DNA of 64,000 bases, from assembly GCA_027623325.1 (NCBI GenBank), contig JAQBXY010000012.1, forward strand, positions 20,500 to 84,499. The letters run 5' to 3'. This document shows positions 39,090 to 49,532 of the stretch, in pieces. The translations under genes were made by a program, and so were the position numbers. A model generated the notes under the pieces. It searched no databases. It was not told the origin of the DNA and was given only the letters and a program-made list of their open reading frames with translations. Positions within the stretch are counted from its first letter, which is position 1. Each line of letters begins with the position of its first letter. This DNA is from Gemmatimonadota bacterium. Lineage in GTDB: Bacteria > Gemmatimonadota > Gemmatimonadetes > Longimicrobiales > Gaopeijiaceae.

Positions 39090-41797
39090 GCTCCTCTCCC
39101 CGGCCACCGCGCATCGGCACGTGGCTCATGGAGTCCGTTCTGCCTCCGACGGACCGAGGGGCCGCGGTGCTCGGAGATTTGCACGAAGAATTCGTCTCGA
39201 GGGCTTCACGTGGGCTTCATCGCGCTCGGATCTGGTACGTCCGAGAGGCGTTGGGTGTCGCGGTTCGCTACGTGGGGCAGTCGCAGAACTATCAACGAGG
39301 GCGTTCACGTCTGGACGTGGACGGCCGGGGAACATGGGAGGGGTTCATGGATGCTGTTGTGATGAATGTCCGGTTTGCCGTTCGGCGGCTCGCGAAGAGC
39401 CCGATGTTCACCATGGTTGCGATCACCTCGCTGGGCCTCGGGATCGGGGCGAATACGGCCATGTTCAGCTTGGTCAACGCGGTCATCATTCGGGACCAAC
39501 CCTTCGAGGACCCCGCAGCCCTCATGGACATCTATGAGGCCGGCGAGGGATTCTCTCACGGGACGCTTTCCTATCCCGACTATGTCGACATCAAGGAAGG
39601 ATCGACCGATGTCTTCGAGGACGCCGGAGGCATGCAGCTCGTCCTTCTTCAGATGGACGCAGAGAACGGCGTCGAGATGGTTCCGGCCGAGGCGGTGACC
39701 GGCAACTACTTCTCGATTCTCGGCATTCATGCAGCCCTGGGCCGTCTCTTCACGGCCGCGGACGACGTAGCACGTGGAGCCCATCCGGTCGTCGTTCTTG
39801 GGCACGGGTATTGGACGCGACGATTCGGGTCCGACCCCCTCATCGTAGGCTCGGAGCTGAGGATCGCCGGTCGGCCGTACACGGTCATTGGCGTCGCTCC
39901 GAAGGATTTCGCAGGCACGGTGCGTGGAGTCGAGCCAGTGGCCTTTGTCCCCATCACGATGTATGACGAGCTACAAGGCATGGGGGGCAACACGCTCGAG
40001 GCGCGCGGGAATCAGAGCTTCTTCGCGAAGGCACGCCTCCGGCCCGGGGCCACGGCTGCGCAGGCGGAGGCGGTCGCCGATCGAACATCTGCCTCACTGC
40101 GGGAGGCGTATCCGACGTACTGGCAGCAAACGAAGGCCTTCGTGCTGGTACCTACGGCGGAAGTGATCATGAATCCCATGGTCGATCGAGTGCTCGTTCC
40201 GGCTGCCAGCATGATCATGGTGGTGGTCGGCCTCGTCCTTTTGATCGCGTGCGCCAACCTGGCCAGCTTTCTCCTCGCTCGTGCAGCGGACAGGCGCAAG
40301 GAAATCGCCGTCCGGCTTGCGATCGGCGCACAGCGCCGGACCCTTGTCGGCCAGCTTCTCACCGAGTCGATCCTGTTGTCCATGCTGGGTGGCCTCGCCG
40401 GGGTCGCGCTTGCGGTGCAGTCCTTGAGGGCGCTCGTGGCTGCGGACCTTCCGTTGCCTCTGCCGGTCACGCTCGACTTGAGTCTGGATCCGGTCGTGTT
40501 GGGCTTCAGCCTATTCGTGTCGGTCGCTGCAGGTGTTCTCTTCGGGCTCGCTCCTGCCCTGCAGAGCGCCAACGCCGACGTCGCGTCCACGCTCAGGGAT
40601 GAGAGCGCGGGCGGTGGGCGAGCCCGTGGCGCGGCTCTGCGCAACCTCCTGGTCGTAGGACAGGTGGCCGTCTCGGTCGTGCTGCTCGTGGGGGCCGGCC
40701 TCTTTCTCAGGAGCCTAGAGGCATCGCGGGACATCGATCCAGGGTTCGGGAGTGCGCCGACCGCGATTCTCAAGATCACGATTCCGGCGGATCGGTACTC
40801 CGAGTCGGAGGGTCTCGTCTACCTGACGTCCCTGACCGAACGCATCGGGTTGCTCTCCGGGGTCGAGGCGGTCGGCATCATCGACAACCTTCATCTCGAA
40901 CAGCTCAACACTCAGAACGCACGGGTCATGGTCGACGGGATCGATCCCCCGGCTGGTAGCGACTTCCATCGGGTGGATTTCGCGACGGCGGATGAGGGCT
41001 TCTTTGCGGCAGCGGGAATTCCTGTGATCGCCGGTCGGGGGTTCGATCCGTCGGACCGGCCCGACACCGAGCGCGTGGTGCTCGTGAACGAGGAGTTCAC
41101 GCGGAGATTCTTGCCGGGCGCTTCAGCTGTCGGGCGCAGCATCGTCGTGAACGACGAAGCGGTTCAGGTAATCGGCGTCACAGCAGATCACAAAGTGCGA
41201 CAGCTCGGAGAGGCGCCTCGCCCCTTCGTTTACCTCAACCGCAACGATTCGTATTGGGCGAGTGTGACCCTTCTCGCCCGCACGACCGACGACGCTGACC
41301 GGCTGGCGCTCGATATGATGGTCGCGGCCCGCGCACTCGATCCCGAAATCATGGTGGTCCAGACGACGACCATGCGACGGCATCTTGCCGTAGTGCTCCT
41401 TGGACGGGAACTGGGCGCGATGGTCGTGGGCGGATTCGCGCTACTGGCGCTCCTGCTCGCGAGTATCGGACTCTACGGTGTCGTGAGCTTCGCGGTCGCG
41501 AGGCGCGCAAAAGAGGTAGGGATTCGTCTTTCGCTGGGCGCGGATCCGCGGTCGGTGGTTCGCATGCTCACCGGTGCCGGTATGAAGCTCGTCGCCCTCG
41601 GTGGCGCGATCGGGCTGGTGGTAGCCGCAGCGGTCGCTCGCCTTCTCTCCAGCCTCCTCTACGGCATTCCGCCACTCGATCCGGTGACCTTTGTCGGCGT
41701 GCCCGTGGTGCTCGGATTGGTTGCGTTGGCTGCCTCGTGGATTCCGGCGCACCGTGCGACGCGCATCGACCCTGTTTCCGCGCTCAGGGCGGAGTGA
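39086..41797 (+). CDS. FtsX/MacB-like ABC permease (ADOP type)
   Basis: N-terminal ADOP leader domain then two MacB_PCD/FtsX halves (LIACANLASFLLARAADRRKEIAVRLAIGA; YGVVSFAVARRAKEVGIRLSLGA); ATGA overlap with padR. Confidence 0.88.
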   Translation: MSSSPRPPRIGTWLMESVLPPTDRGAAVLGDLHEEFVSRASRGLHRARIWYVREALGVAVRYVGQSQNYQRGRSRLDVDGRGTWEGFMDAVVMNVRFAVRRLAKSPMFTMVAITSLGLGIGANTAMFSLVNAVIIRDQPFEDPAALMDIYEAGEGFSHGTLSYPDYVDIKEGSTDVFEDAGGMQLVLLQMDAENGVEMVPAEAVTGNYFSILGIHAALGRLFTAADDVARGAHPVVVLGHGYWTRRFGSDPLIVGSELRIAGRPYTVIGVAPKDFAGTVRGVEPVAFVPITMYDELQGMGGNTLEARGNQSFFAKARLRPGATAAQAEAVADRTSASLREAYPTYWQQTKAFVLVPTAEVIMNPMVDRVLVPAASMIMVVVGLVLLIACANLASFLLARAADRRKEIAVRLAIGAQRRTLVGQLLTESILLSMLGGLAGVALAVQSLRALVAADLPLPLPVTLDLSLDPVVLGFSLFVSVAAGVLFGLAPALQSANADVASTLRDESAGGGRARGAALRNLLVVGQVAVSVVLLVGAGLFLRSLEASRDIDPGFGSAPTAILKITIPADRYSESEGLVYLTSLTERIGLLSGVEAVGIIDNLHLEQLNTQNARVMVDGIDPPAGSDFHRVDFATADEGFFAAAGIPVIAGRGFDPSDRPDTERVVLVNEEFTRRFLPGASAVGRSIVVNDEAVQVIGVTADHKVRQLGEAPRPFVYLNRNDSYWASVTLLARTTDDADRLALDMMVAARALDPEIMVVQTTTMRRHLAVVLLGRELGAMVVGGFALLALLLASIGLYGVVSFAVARRAKEVGIRLSLGADPRSVVRMLTGAGMKLVALGGAIGLVVAAAVARLLSSLLYGIPPLDPVTFVGVPVVLGLVALAASWIPAHRATRIDPVSALRAE

Positions 41798-41879
41798 CAC
41801 CTCCGCTCTGAAACCCCTGGGCGCGCCGCCCCGTAGTGCTTTTTGATTTTGTCATAATAATCGGAGCGCGGAGCGTCGC

Positions 41880-42221
41880 ATGGGGAAGGGCAGCCACTTG
41901 GGAGACCTGGAGGAACTGATCCTCCTCACGGTGTTGCGACTGGGTGAAGATGCGCACGGGGGGCGGGTTCGAGACGAGCTGAAGGAACTGGCTGGACGAT
42001 CGGTTTCCGTTAGCACGGTATACGTCACCCTCATGCGCCTCGAAGAGAAGGGCTACGCCCGCTCCTGGAAGGGTGAGCCGACCTCTGAACGTGGTGGTAA
42101 GGCGAAGCGCCACTACGAGGTGAGTCCCGAAGGCGCCGAGGTCCTCGAAGCCGTCCGACGGGTGCGAGACCGCATATGGCAGGGCATCGAGGCTATATCG
42201 ACCGAGGCAGCCGGTGCCTGA
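41880..42221 (+). CDS. PadR family transcriptional regulator
   Basis: ILLTVLRLGEDAHGGRVRDELKELAGRSVSVSTVYVTLMRLEEKGYARS. Confidence 0.88.
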   Translation: MGKGSHLGDLEELILLTVLRLGEDAHGGRVRDELKELAGRSVSVSTVYVTLMRLEEKGYARSWKGEPTSERGGKAKRHYEVSPEGAEVLEAVRRVRDRIWQGIEAISTEAAGA

Positions 42222-44949
42222 GTCCGGCCCTCCCCGTTTGGCGAGCTGGGTGCTCGAACGACGCCTGCCCGCGGAAATCGGAGAGGCCGTCTCGGGCGAT
42301 CTGGAACACGAATACAGACGTCGCACCGTGCCCGGCCGCGCGCGCCTCCTGGCGGACCTCTGGTTCTGGGCACAAGTCATCGCGCTCCGGAGTGGCAGCC
42401 TCCGTCGCGCGGCACGTCGTCTCTCGGCTGCGCGACCCTCATACGAACGCAATCATCCCGGCCGAGCGGCGCGGGTGGACTCGGACCTTTGGAGCAAGAT
42501 CCTCATGAATCCGCACGACCTGAAGTATGCGTTTCGGAGACTCATCCGGACCCCCGGATTCACTGCGGTTGCGGTCCTTTCCCTTGCCCTCGGGATCGGA
42601 GCCAACACGGCGATGTTCAGCGTGGTGAACGCTGTTCTGCTCCGGGGGCTACCGGTGTCGAATCCCTCGGAGTTGGTCGAAGTCTACACGTCGGACTCGG
42701 ATGGCTACGTCTACGCGACCTCGTCACTCCCCGACTACCTCGACCTGAAGCCTGGCCTCGACGGCATCTTCAATGGGGTCGTGGGGACGCGCAACTTCAT
42801 CACCCGTGTGGAAGCCGAGGGGGGTGATGAGCTCGTGATGGGAGAGCTCGTCTCCGGGGACTATTTCGAGGTGCTGGGCGTACCCATGGCGCTCGGCCGC
42901 GGTTTTCTGAGCGAAGAAGATGCGACGCCGGGCACGCACCCCGTGGTCATTCTCGGGCACGCAGAGTGGGTGACCCGATACGGCAGCGATCCCGGCGTGA
43001 TCGGACGGACCGTACGGCTCAGCCAACTGCTCTACACTGTGGTTGGCGTGGCGCACGAGGACTTCACCGGGTCCATGCCGGTCCTCGTGGCGGGATACTA
43101 TGTGCCCCTCATGATGACGGACGTCGTCATGGGACGTGACTCGAACGGCCAGATCGAACGGCGCAGTTCGAGGAGCATGTTCATGAAGGCCCGGCTCGCG
43201 CCGGGGATCTCTGTCGAGCAGGCGAATGCCGCGCTGGCCGCGTTCTCGAATGCGCTCGCCGAGGAGTATCCCGAGTCGAACGAGAACCGAGTCATGACGG
43301 CGATGCCACGGGGTGACGTGTCCATCCACCCTTTCGTCGATCGGGTGTTGACGCCAGTCGCTGGCCTCTTGCTCGGTGTCGTGGGGCTCGTTCTGCTCAT
43401 CGCGTGTGCCAACCTGGCGAGCTTCCTCTTGGCGAGGGCCGAGGATCGCCGCAAGGAGATCGCCGTTCGCCTCGCTCTGGGAGCGGGTCGCTGGACGCTG
43501 ATCCGTCAGCTTCTCACCGAGACGATGATGCTGGCGCTGATGGGTGGGGTGGCTGGGTTGTGGATCGCCAACTGGACCGTCGAATTGATGATGGCCTTCC
43601 AACCGCCACTTCCGGTTCCGGTGGACTTCGATGTCTCGCTCGACGCCAACGTACTCATGTTCACGCTCGGGGTCTCGACGCTTGCCGGGCTCATGTTCGG
43701 GCTGGCACCCGCGCTTCAGGCGACCAATCCGGATGTGGCGCCCACGCTCAAGGGAGATGCCGGTCGCACTGGAAAGCGGGGCCGCTTCAATCTTCGCAAC
43801 ATCCTCGTCATTGCCCAGGTGGGTTTTTCCTTCGTGCTCCTCATCGGAGCTGGACTGTTCGTGCGCAGCCTGCAGAAGGCCCAGCAGATCGATCCCGGCT
43901 TCGACACGGGCCCCGCCGCGATGATTTGGCCTGACACGGATCTGTCCGGGGGCATGGGGGAAGACGAGCGGCGTCTGTTCTTCGCAGCGTTCGAGGAGCG
44001 GCTCCTCGCCGATCCCGCCATCGATCGGGTGACGATGGCTGATCGGCTCCCGCTCGGAGCCGCGATTCAGACGAACTCCTTCATCCTGCCCGGCGTCCCG
44101 TCTGATACCCCGGACGGCGACCACGATATTGATGTCGCAACAGTCACGCCGTCGTATTTCGAAACGATGGGGGTGGCGATCGTGCGTGGGGAGCCGTTCG
44201 ATGCGGCGACGGTGGAGGGCGAGCCAGTGATCATCGTCAGTGAAGCGTTCGTCAGCCGCTATTACCCCGGAGAAAATGTCGTCGGCCGCACCATCGACAG
44301 GGGCGAGCAGTCGGTGCGCATCGTCGGTGTCGCGAGCGACACCAAGGTCCGCACCCTCGGAGAGGCGCCCCGCCCTTACGTGTACGACCTTCAGGGCCAG
44401 GGGGAGTTCATTGGGATGCAGGTCGTCGTGAAGGGCTCGGGCACCAGCGCCGAGCTTCTTTCCGCGGCCCGCCGAGTTCTTCGCGAGGTCGACCCGAACA
44501 TGGCCGTCATCGAAGCGAAGACGATGAATGAGCACCTGTCGCTTCTGCTGTTTCCTCCCCGCATGGCCGCGCTGCTACTTACGGTCTTCGGAGGACTCGC
44601 TCTGTTGCTCGCCGCGATCGGAATCTACGGGGTTGTGAGCTACGCAGTCTCCAAGCGGACCCGCGAGTTGGGAATCCGCATGTCGCTCGGGGCGTCGGCC
44701 AACGACGTCGTCCAGATGGCGATCGGCGGAGGCATGCGGCTCGTCGTGATCGGCGCGCTCGTGGGCCTGGTTCTGGCGGCGGGTGTGACGTGGGCCCTCT
44801 CGGGCTTCCTGTATGGGATCGGACCCAACGACATCGTTACCTTCGTGACTATTCCCGTTCTCTTGTCGGGTGTGGCACTCGTCGCGGCCTGGGTTCCAGC
44901 GCGACGAGCCAGCCTGGTCGATCCGGTACGAGCGTTGCGCTCGGAGTGA
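42214..44949 (+). CDS. FtsX/MacB-like ABC permease (ADOP type)
   Basis: LIACANLASFLLARAEDRRKEIAVRLALGAG; YGVVSYAVSKRTRELGIRMSLGAS; 8-nt overlap with padR. Confidence 0.88.
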   Translation: MPESGPPRLASWVLERRLPAEIGEAVSGDLEHEYRRRTVPGRARLLADLWFWAQVIALRSGSLRRAARRLSAARPSYERNHPGRAARVDSDLWSKILMNPHDLKYAFRRLIRTPGFTAVAVLSLALGIGANTAMFSVVNAVLLRGLPVSNPSELVEVYTSDSDGYVYATSSLPDYLDLKPGLDGIFNGVVGTRNFITRVEAEGGDELVMGELVSGDYFEVLGVPMALGRGFLSEEDATPGTHPVVILGHAEWVTRYGSDPGVIGRTVRLSQLLYTVVGVAHEDFTGSMPVLVAGYYVPLMMTDVVMGRDSNGQIERRSSRSMFMKARLAPGISVEQANAALAAFSNALAEEYPESNENRVMTAMPRGDVSIHPFVDRVLTPVAGLLLGVVGLVLLIACANLASFLLARAEDRRKEIAVRLALGAGRWTLIRQLLTETMMLALMGGVAGLWIANWTVELMMAFQPPLPVPVDFDVSLDANVLMFTLGVSTLAGLMFGLAPALQATNPDVAPTLKGDAGRTGKRGRFNLRNILVIAQVGFSFVLLIGAGLFVRSLQKAQQIDPGFDTGPAAMIWPDTDLSGGMGEDERRLFFAAFEERLLADPAIDRVTMADRLPLGAAIQTNSFILPGVPSDTPDGDHDIDVATVTPSYFETMGVAIVRGEPFDAATVEGEPVIIVSEAFVSRYYPGENVVGRTIDRGEQSVRIVGVASDTKVRTLGEAPRPYVYDLQGQGEFIGMQVVVKGSGTSAELLSAARRVLREVDPNMAVIEAKTMNEHLSLLLFPPRMAALLLTVFGGLALLLAAIGIYGVVSYAVSKRTRELGIRMSLGASANDVVQMAIGGGMRLVVIGALVGLVLAAGVTWALSGFLYGIGPNDIVTFVTIPVLLSGVALVAAWVPARRASLVDPVRALRSE

Positions 44950-45159
44950 GCCCGCCACCGGCTGCTAGCAGCCTTGCCAGGGTAGTTCGACGCTGAGTGA
45001 AATCGGTCCCTAGCGGGCTAGCGCTTCCGCCCGGGGCTGCTTGCTCGTATCGTCTTTCCCTAGCAGCCGCCCCGGTCGGACGGGGCGGCGCTTCATTTCC
45101 GCCATGGACCCAGGCTCGACCGGGCCGGCCGGCGCTCACAGGACCCCGAGGTAGTTCCC

Positions 45160-45645
45160 ATGTTGGAGGAGATCCAGGCCAAGCTCGAGACCGAGATCTT
45201 GAGCCTCATGCATGAGTTGAACATCGATCTCCCCGAGAGAATCAAGATCGCGAGGGAGCACGGGGATCTAAAGGAGAATTCGGAGTTCAAGGCGGCGAAG
45301 GAGCGCCAGGCGTTCGTCGAGGCGAGGTTGAATCACCTTTCGTCACGCATGTCCGAGTTGTCCAAGATCGACGTGACGGATATGGCGTACGACCGTGTAG
45401 GCTTCGGGTCGAGGGTGAAGGTTCGCGACTTGGGGATGGACGAGGTCTTCACCTTCACGATCACTGCCGGGGACTTCATCGACCTCGACGCGGGGCAGGT
45501 GTCCATGGCCTCGCCGATCGGGCGCGGGCTCCTGGGAGCCGAGCAGGGCGCCCAGGTCTCGATTCAGTTGCCGGCTGGAGCCCGCCAGTACGAGATCCTC
45601 GAGCTGGTCACCCTTCCGCAGCAGCTGGAGGATAAGAAGAGCTGA
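45160..45645 (+). CDS. greA: transcription elongation factor GreA
   Basis: PERIKIAREHGDLKENSEFKAAKERQAFVEARLNHLSSRM; SPIGRGLLGAEQG. Confidence 0.93.
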   Translation: MLEEIQAKLETEILSLMHELNIDLPERIKIAREHGDLKENSEFKAAKERQAFVEARLNHLSSRMSELSKIDVTDMAYDRVGFGSRVKVRDLGMDEVFTFTITAGDFIDLDAGQVSMASPIGRGLLGAEQGAQVSIQLPAGARQYEILELVTLPQQLEDKKS

Positions 45646-45667
45646 GCGGGCCGGAGGCCGCCTTCTT

Positions 45668-46216
45668 TTGAACAAGTTCGGGCCTTCCATCGAACTGCGC
45701 GGTCTTCGCAAAAGCTTCCGCGAGGGTGACCGCCTGCACGCGGTTCTGGACGAGGCGTCGGCGGTAGTCTCCCCGGGTGAGCGCGTCGCCATTCTCGGCC
45801 CTTCGGGATCCGGCAAGTCGACGTTGCTGAACCTCATCAGCGGCATCGAGCTGCCCGACGCGGGGACGATTCGCGTCGGAGACCGTGATATCACGGCGCT
45901 GTCCGAGCGCGAGCGGACATTATTCCGTCGCCTGCATGTCGGATTCGTCTTCCAGTTCTTCAACCTGCTTCCGACGCTCACCGTGATGGAGAATCTCCTG
46001 CTTCCGATGTAGCTCGCCTCCCAGGAGCACGACGGTGAAGACCGTGCGCGCGAATTACTCGATGCGATCGGCATGCGTGACCGGGCGACCACCTTCCCTG
46101 ACCGGCTGTCGGGCGGGGAGCAGCAACGCGTTGCCGTCGCTCGCGCCCTCGTCCACCGCCCGGGGTTGCTGCTTGCGGACGAGCCCACCGGCAATTTGGA
46201 TCACGAATCGAACCGT
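45668..46216 (+). pseudogene. decayed LolD/MacB-type ABC ATPase: in-frame amber stop and missing C-terminus
   Basis: Walker A LGPSGSGKSTLLNLISG ... [73 protein letters not shown], then homology ends; both halves in the same frame, TAG at 46010..46012. Confidence 0.85.
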
Positions 46217-46269
46217 CAAGGATGGGGGACTCCTGCCAAGACGCCGTCGACTCCTTCAGGCCCGTCCTT

Positions 46270-47550
46270 CTACAGGCCCGTGCGCATGTATCGGCCGATC
46301 GCCTCGACCGCCCGCTCGACGTCCACTTCCATGTTGTAGAAGTGCGGAGAGAACCGGATCCCGGAGCGATCCGACCCACCCCGGGCGGCCGCGACGATGC
46401 CGTCCTCCTCGAGCGCAGCTACGACACGCCGAGGGTCGAGTTCACCGGGTCGGAAGGTCACAACCGCGGCACGCCGCTCGGGCTGCGCGGGAGTCCACAT
46501 GTGCACGCCCTCGATCCGGTTCAGCCCTTCGATCAGCTGAGTAGCAAGATCACGGCTCCGCGCCTCGATCTCGTTCTGGCCAATCGACTGCAAGAACTCG
46601 ATCTGTGTTCCAAAGGTGTGCAGAGCCGGTGTGTCGCGCTGGCCCATACCTTCATGGGTACGCGAGAGCCCACGCTGCCCCGTATATGCGCTGTACATCG
46701 AGGGCCAGAACGCCTCGTGCATCGAGGAGTTCACGTAAAGCACACCCGTTTCCTTGGGACCGCACGGCCACTTGTGCGAACTCCCTGAGAAGAAATCGGG
46801 CTGGATGTCGGAAAGATCGACGTCCAGGAGACCGAACGATTGGGCCCCATCCACCAGCGAGACAATGCCCCGCGAACGAGCGAGGGCGCACAGTTCCTTC
46901 GCCGGGAATAGGTCGCCTGCGGTATTGCTCAGGTGCATGAACGTCAGCACACGAGTGTTCGGCGTGATGGCGCGTTCGAAGGCCTCGAGATAGTACTCGG
47001 CACCGGGATGCGGATTCACCTGCGCGACTTCGCGTACGGTGTAACCGTGGCGCTCACCTTTCGCTTTCCACGCCTGATTGTTGCTCGGGTGATTGTCTGA
47101 AAAGATCAGAACCTCGTCGCCTGGTCCGAGGTCGAGCCCGTTCGAGACCCAGTTGTTGGCTTCGCTCGTGTTGCGCGTGATCAGGATCTCTTCCGGCGTG
47201 ACCCTCAGGTAGGCTGCGAGCAAGTCGCGCGTCCGCTCTTTTGCCGCCCCGATCTCGCTGCGAAAACTTGGGAACGGTGCCCGGTCGAGGCGACTCGTGT
47301 ACTCCGACAACGTTTCCAGCACGCGAGCAGGGGACGGGCAGAGATTCGCGGCGTTGAGGACGCTGACGTCCGGAGGCATCAGGAACTGCGACCGCACCTG
47401 TTGCCAATCCACGGCCCCGGGCTGGAGCGACGCCGACGTCAGCGTCGGGGCGGCAAACCCTTCGAAACTGGGGTGGCCCAGGAGGGCCGTCGACCCGCCC
47501 ATGGCGAAGAGGCGTGTGAAGTCACGGCGATTCATCGACGATCGGCTCAT
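46270..47550 (-). CDS. class V aminotransferase (isopenicillin-N-epimerase-like), Tat signal
   Basis: [78 protein letters not shown]. Confidence 0.87.
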   Translation of the reverse strand: MSRSSMNRRDFTRLFAMGGSTALLGHPSFEGFAAPTLTSASLQPGAVDWQQVRSQFLMPPDVSVLNAANLCPSPARVLETLSEYTSRLDRAPFPSFRSEIGAAKERTRDLLAAYLRVTPEEILITRNTSEANNWVSNGLDLGPGDEVLIFSDNHPSNNQAWKAKGERHGYTVREVAQVNPHPGAEYYLEAFERAITPNTRVLTFMHLSNTAGDLFPAKELCALARSRGIVSLVDGAQSFGLLDVDLSDIQPDFFSGSSHKWPCGPKETGVLYVNSSMHEAFWPSMYSAYTGQRGLSRTHEGMGQRDTPALHTFGTQIEFLQSIGQNEIEARSRDLATQLIEGLNRIEGVHMWTPAQPERRAAVVTFRPGELDPRRVVAALEEDGIVAAARGGSDRSGIRFSPHFYNMEVDVERAVEAIGRYMRTGL

Positions 47551-47618
47551 GGTGGGTCTCCCGGCTCATGGCTCAGCGGGTGATAGCGTATCCGCCCGGC
47601 GATCGGCCAGCAACGGGG

Positions 47619-48395
47619 CTAGGCCCGCGGACTCGTCAGCTCCGCAACAATGCTCCTGAGCGCGCGCGCGCCTTCGATCAGCCGCGGCCCCGGTCGCCCG
47701 AGAAAGGGTTCCCCCACGCAGAACACCCGGTTGTGCGCGACGAACGGCTGCTGTTGCCAGCGTTCGTTTCGGAGGACCACATCGGGACGGTACTTGTCGG
47801 GATGAACGCCACACCACGAAAGCACGATCGCGTCGGGGGAAAGGGCAGCGACCTCTTCGTCGGTCATCGGACGACTCTTGTGGTCTTCGTGCCCCAGAAG
47901 CGCTCGGCCCCCGGCTGCGCGTACCACATCCGTCGCCCACGACTGCCTGCCTGGCGTGATGACAGGCTTCGGCCACCACTGAATCAGGATGGTCGGCGCA
48001 GCGGCAGAGGGTGGCGGCGCATCGAGCTCCCTCCGCATCTCAGCGATCAAACCTTCGGCTCGCGAACGTACCGCCATCAAGTCACCGATGTGTCGGATGT
48101 CCCGGTAGACATCCTCCAGGGAGATCGGTTCAGGGGCGACGAAGGGAAGACCTGCAGCCTCGAGTCGAGCGACGATCTTTTCGTGACCCGGAACGGTCAG
48201 CGTCGCCAGCACCAGGTCGGGCTCGAGCGCCGCGACGGCTTCGATGTCGATATCGAGGTCGGGACCGACCTTCGGAAGTGACGCCACCACCTCGGCCGGG
48301 TGGTCGGAGTGATCATCGACGCCGACCAGAAAGCCCGCACACCCCAGAGCGCACACGATTTCTGTGTTCGAACAGGCTAGGGAGACAATTCGCAT
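47619..48395 (-). CDS. cobalamin-binding (BtuF-like) periplasmic-binding-fold protein
   Basis: MRIVSLACSNTEIVCALGCAGFLVGVDDHSDHP...LEPDLVLATLTVPGHEKIV. Confidence 0.8.
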   Translation of the reverse strand: MRIVSLACSNTEIVCALGCAGFLVGVDDHSDHPAEVVASLPKVGPDLDIDIEAVAALEPDLVLATLTVPGHEKIVARLEAAGLPFVAPEPISLEDVYRDIRHIGDLMAVRSRAEGLIAEMRRELDAPPPSAAAPTILIQWWPKPVITPGRQSWATDVVRAAGGRALLGHEDHKSRPMTDEEVAALSPDAIVLSWCGVHPDKYRPDVVLRNERWQQQPFVAHNRVFCVGEPFLGRPGPRLIEGARALRSIVAELTSPRA

Positions 48396-48542
48396 GGTTC
48401 TGCGCTACCCTCAGGGGACGAGGCGGTTCATTCGACACTCGGCCCGGTTCTGCACCTCGGGCACCCCGCAGACCCAACGGGGTCCAAGCCTCTCGACCGA
48501 CGTCCTGACCTTGGAGGACCCTTGGCTAGTGTCCCGTCCACC

Positions 48543-49106
48543 ATGCTTGAACTCGGCACCCTTGCGCCGGACTTCTCCCTTCCTGAACCCGCAACCGGGG
48601 CGAGCGTCGCGCTCGCCGACTTCCGTGACGCACCGGCGCTCGTTGTCATGGTTCTGTCGAACCATTGTCCCTTCGTAAAGCACATCGCCGACGAGTTGGC
48701 GATCTTCGCGCGCGAGGTTCAGGCTAGAGGGGCGGCTGTCGTGGCCATCAACGCGAACGATCCCGAGCGCTACCCGGCCGACAGTCCCGCCCGGATGGAG
48801 GACGAAGTGCGACTGCGCGGCTACTCGTTCCCCTACCTGTTCGATGCGAGTCAGGAAGTGGTGAAGGCCTACAGAGCCGCCTGCACGCCGGACTTCTTTC
48901 TCTTCGATGCCGACCGGCGGCTGGCGTACCGTGGTCAATTCGACGGGAGCCGCCCCTCGCTGGATGTGCCCGTGACGGGGCGCGACCTGAGGGCCGCGTG
49001 CGACGCAGTGCTTGCCGGGCAGAAGCCAGCCCCCGAGCAACTACCGAGCATCGGCTGCAATATCAAGTGGAGGGCCGGAAACGCCCCCGAATGGTCCGTC
49101 GGGTAA
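48543..49106 (+). CDS. thioredoxin/AhpC-TSA family protein
   Basis: APDFSLPEPATGASVALADFRDAPALVVMVLSNHCPFVKHIADEL. Confidence 0.85.
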   Translation: MLELGTLAPDFSLPEPATGASVALADFRDAPALVVMVLSNHCPFVKHIADELAIFAREVQARGAAVVAINANDPERYPADSPARMEDEVRLRGYSFPYLFDASQEVVKAYRAACTPDFFLFDADRRLAYRGQFDGSRPSLDVPVTGRDLRAACDAVLAGQKPAPEQLPSIGCNIKWRAGNAPEWSVG

Positions 49107-49140
49107 AAAAAGACGCCACCGGTAAGAATCCGGTGGCGTC
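49105..49140 (-). terminator. intrinsic terminator oriented for minus-strand transcript
   Basis: Minus strand reads GACGCCACCGG-ATTCTTA-CCGGTGGCGTC-TTTTTTT (11-bp stem followed by U-tract). Confidence 0.85.
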
Positions 49141-49207
49141 AAACCGTCTCAGCCCAGCGCGATGGCCGGGTACGGCGCGAACAGCGACTACAAGGTGCGG
49201 TCCGGCT

Positions 49208-49270
49208 TTAGAAGCCGTTCCGGAGATCGCTTGCCCGTGCCGGGCTGGACAGGGTACTAGGGCTAGACAA
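49208..49270 (-). other. putative 20-codon ORF behind extreme Shine-Dalgarno AGGAGGTGATCC, or ncRNA leader
   Basis: AGGAGGTGATCC at 49283..49272, TTG 7 nt after AGGAGG; (M)SSPSTLSSPARASDLRNGF*. Confidence 0.4.
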
Positions 49271-49532
49271 GGGATCACCTCCTGGATTCGGGTGAAACAA
49301 TGGGCTCAGCACCAGCGGGTTCAGGACCCGCAGTCCTCAATCGGTGCCCTCTGGGGCGGCCGGTCGAGGCCCAGATCGAATCAACGACTCCGATCGAAGG
49401 CATCATACGACCGTCGGTGGGACTGAGGCAAGCCTTGTGTACGATTCAGCTAGGGAGGCTCGATGAGGGCACCGCATGCGGTGTCAGAGCAGTTTCCCTG
49501 GTACCGTCGGTCGTGGTAGGGCCGGGGCCCGA

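Noticed and set aside
42724-44535. 603-aa minus-strand ORF opposite the second ADOP permease
   Set aside because: Antisense shadow ORF of a well-supported permease; composition is atypical (His/Arg/Asp rich).
49272-49283. GGATCACCTCCT on the plus strand as a 16S rRNA 3'-end remnant
   Set aside because: Flanking sequence does not continue as 16S rRNA; the minus-strand SD interpretation fits better.
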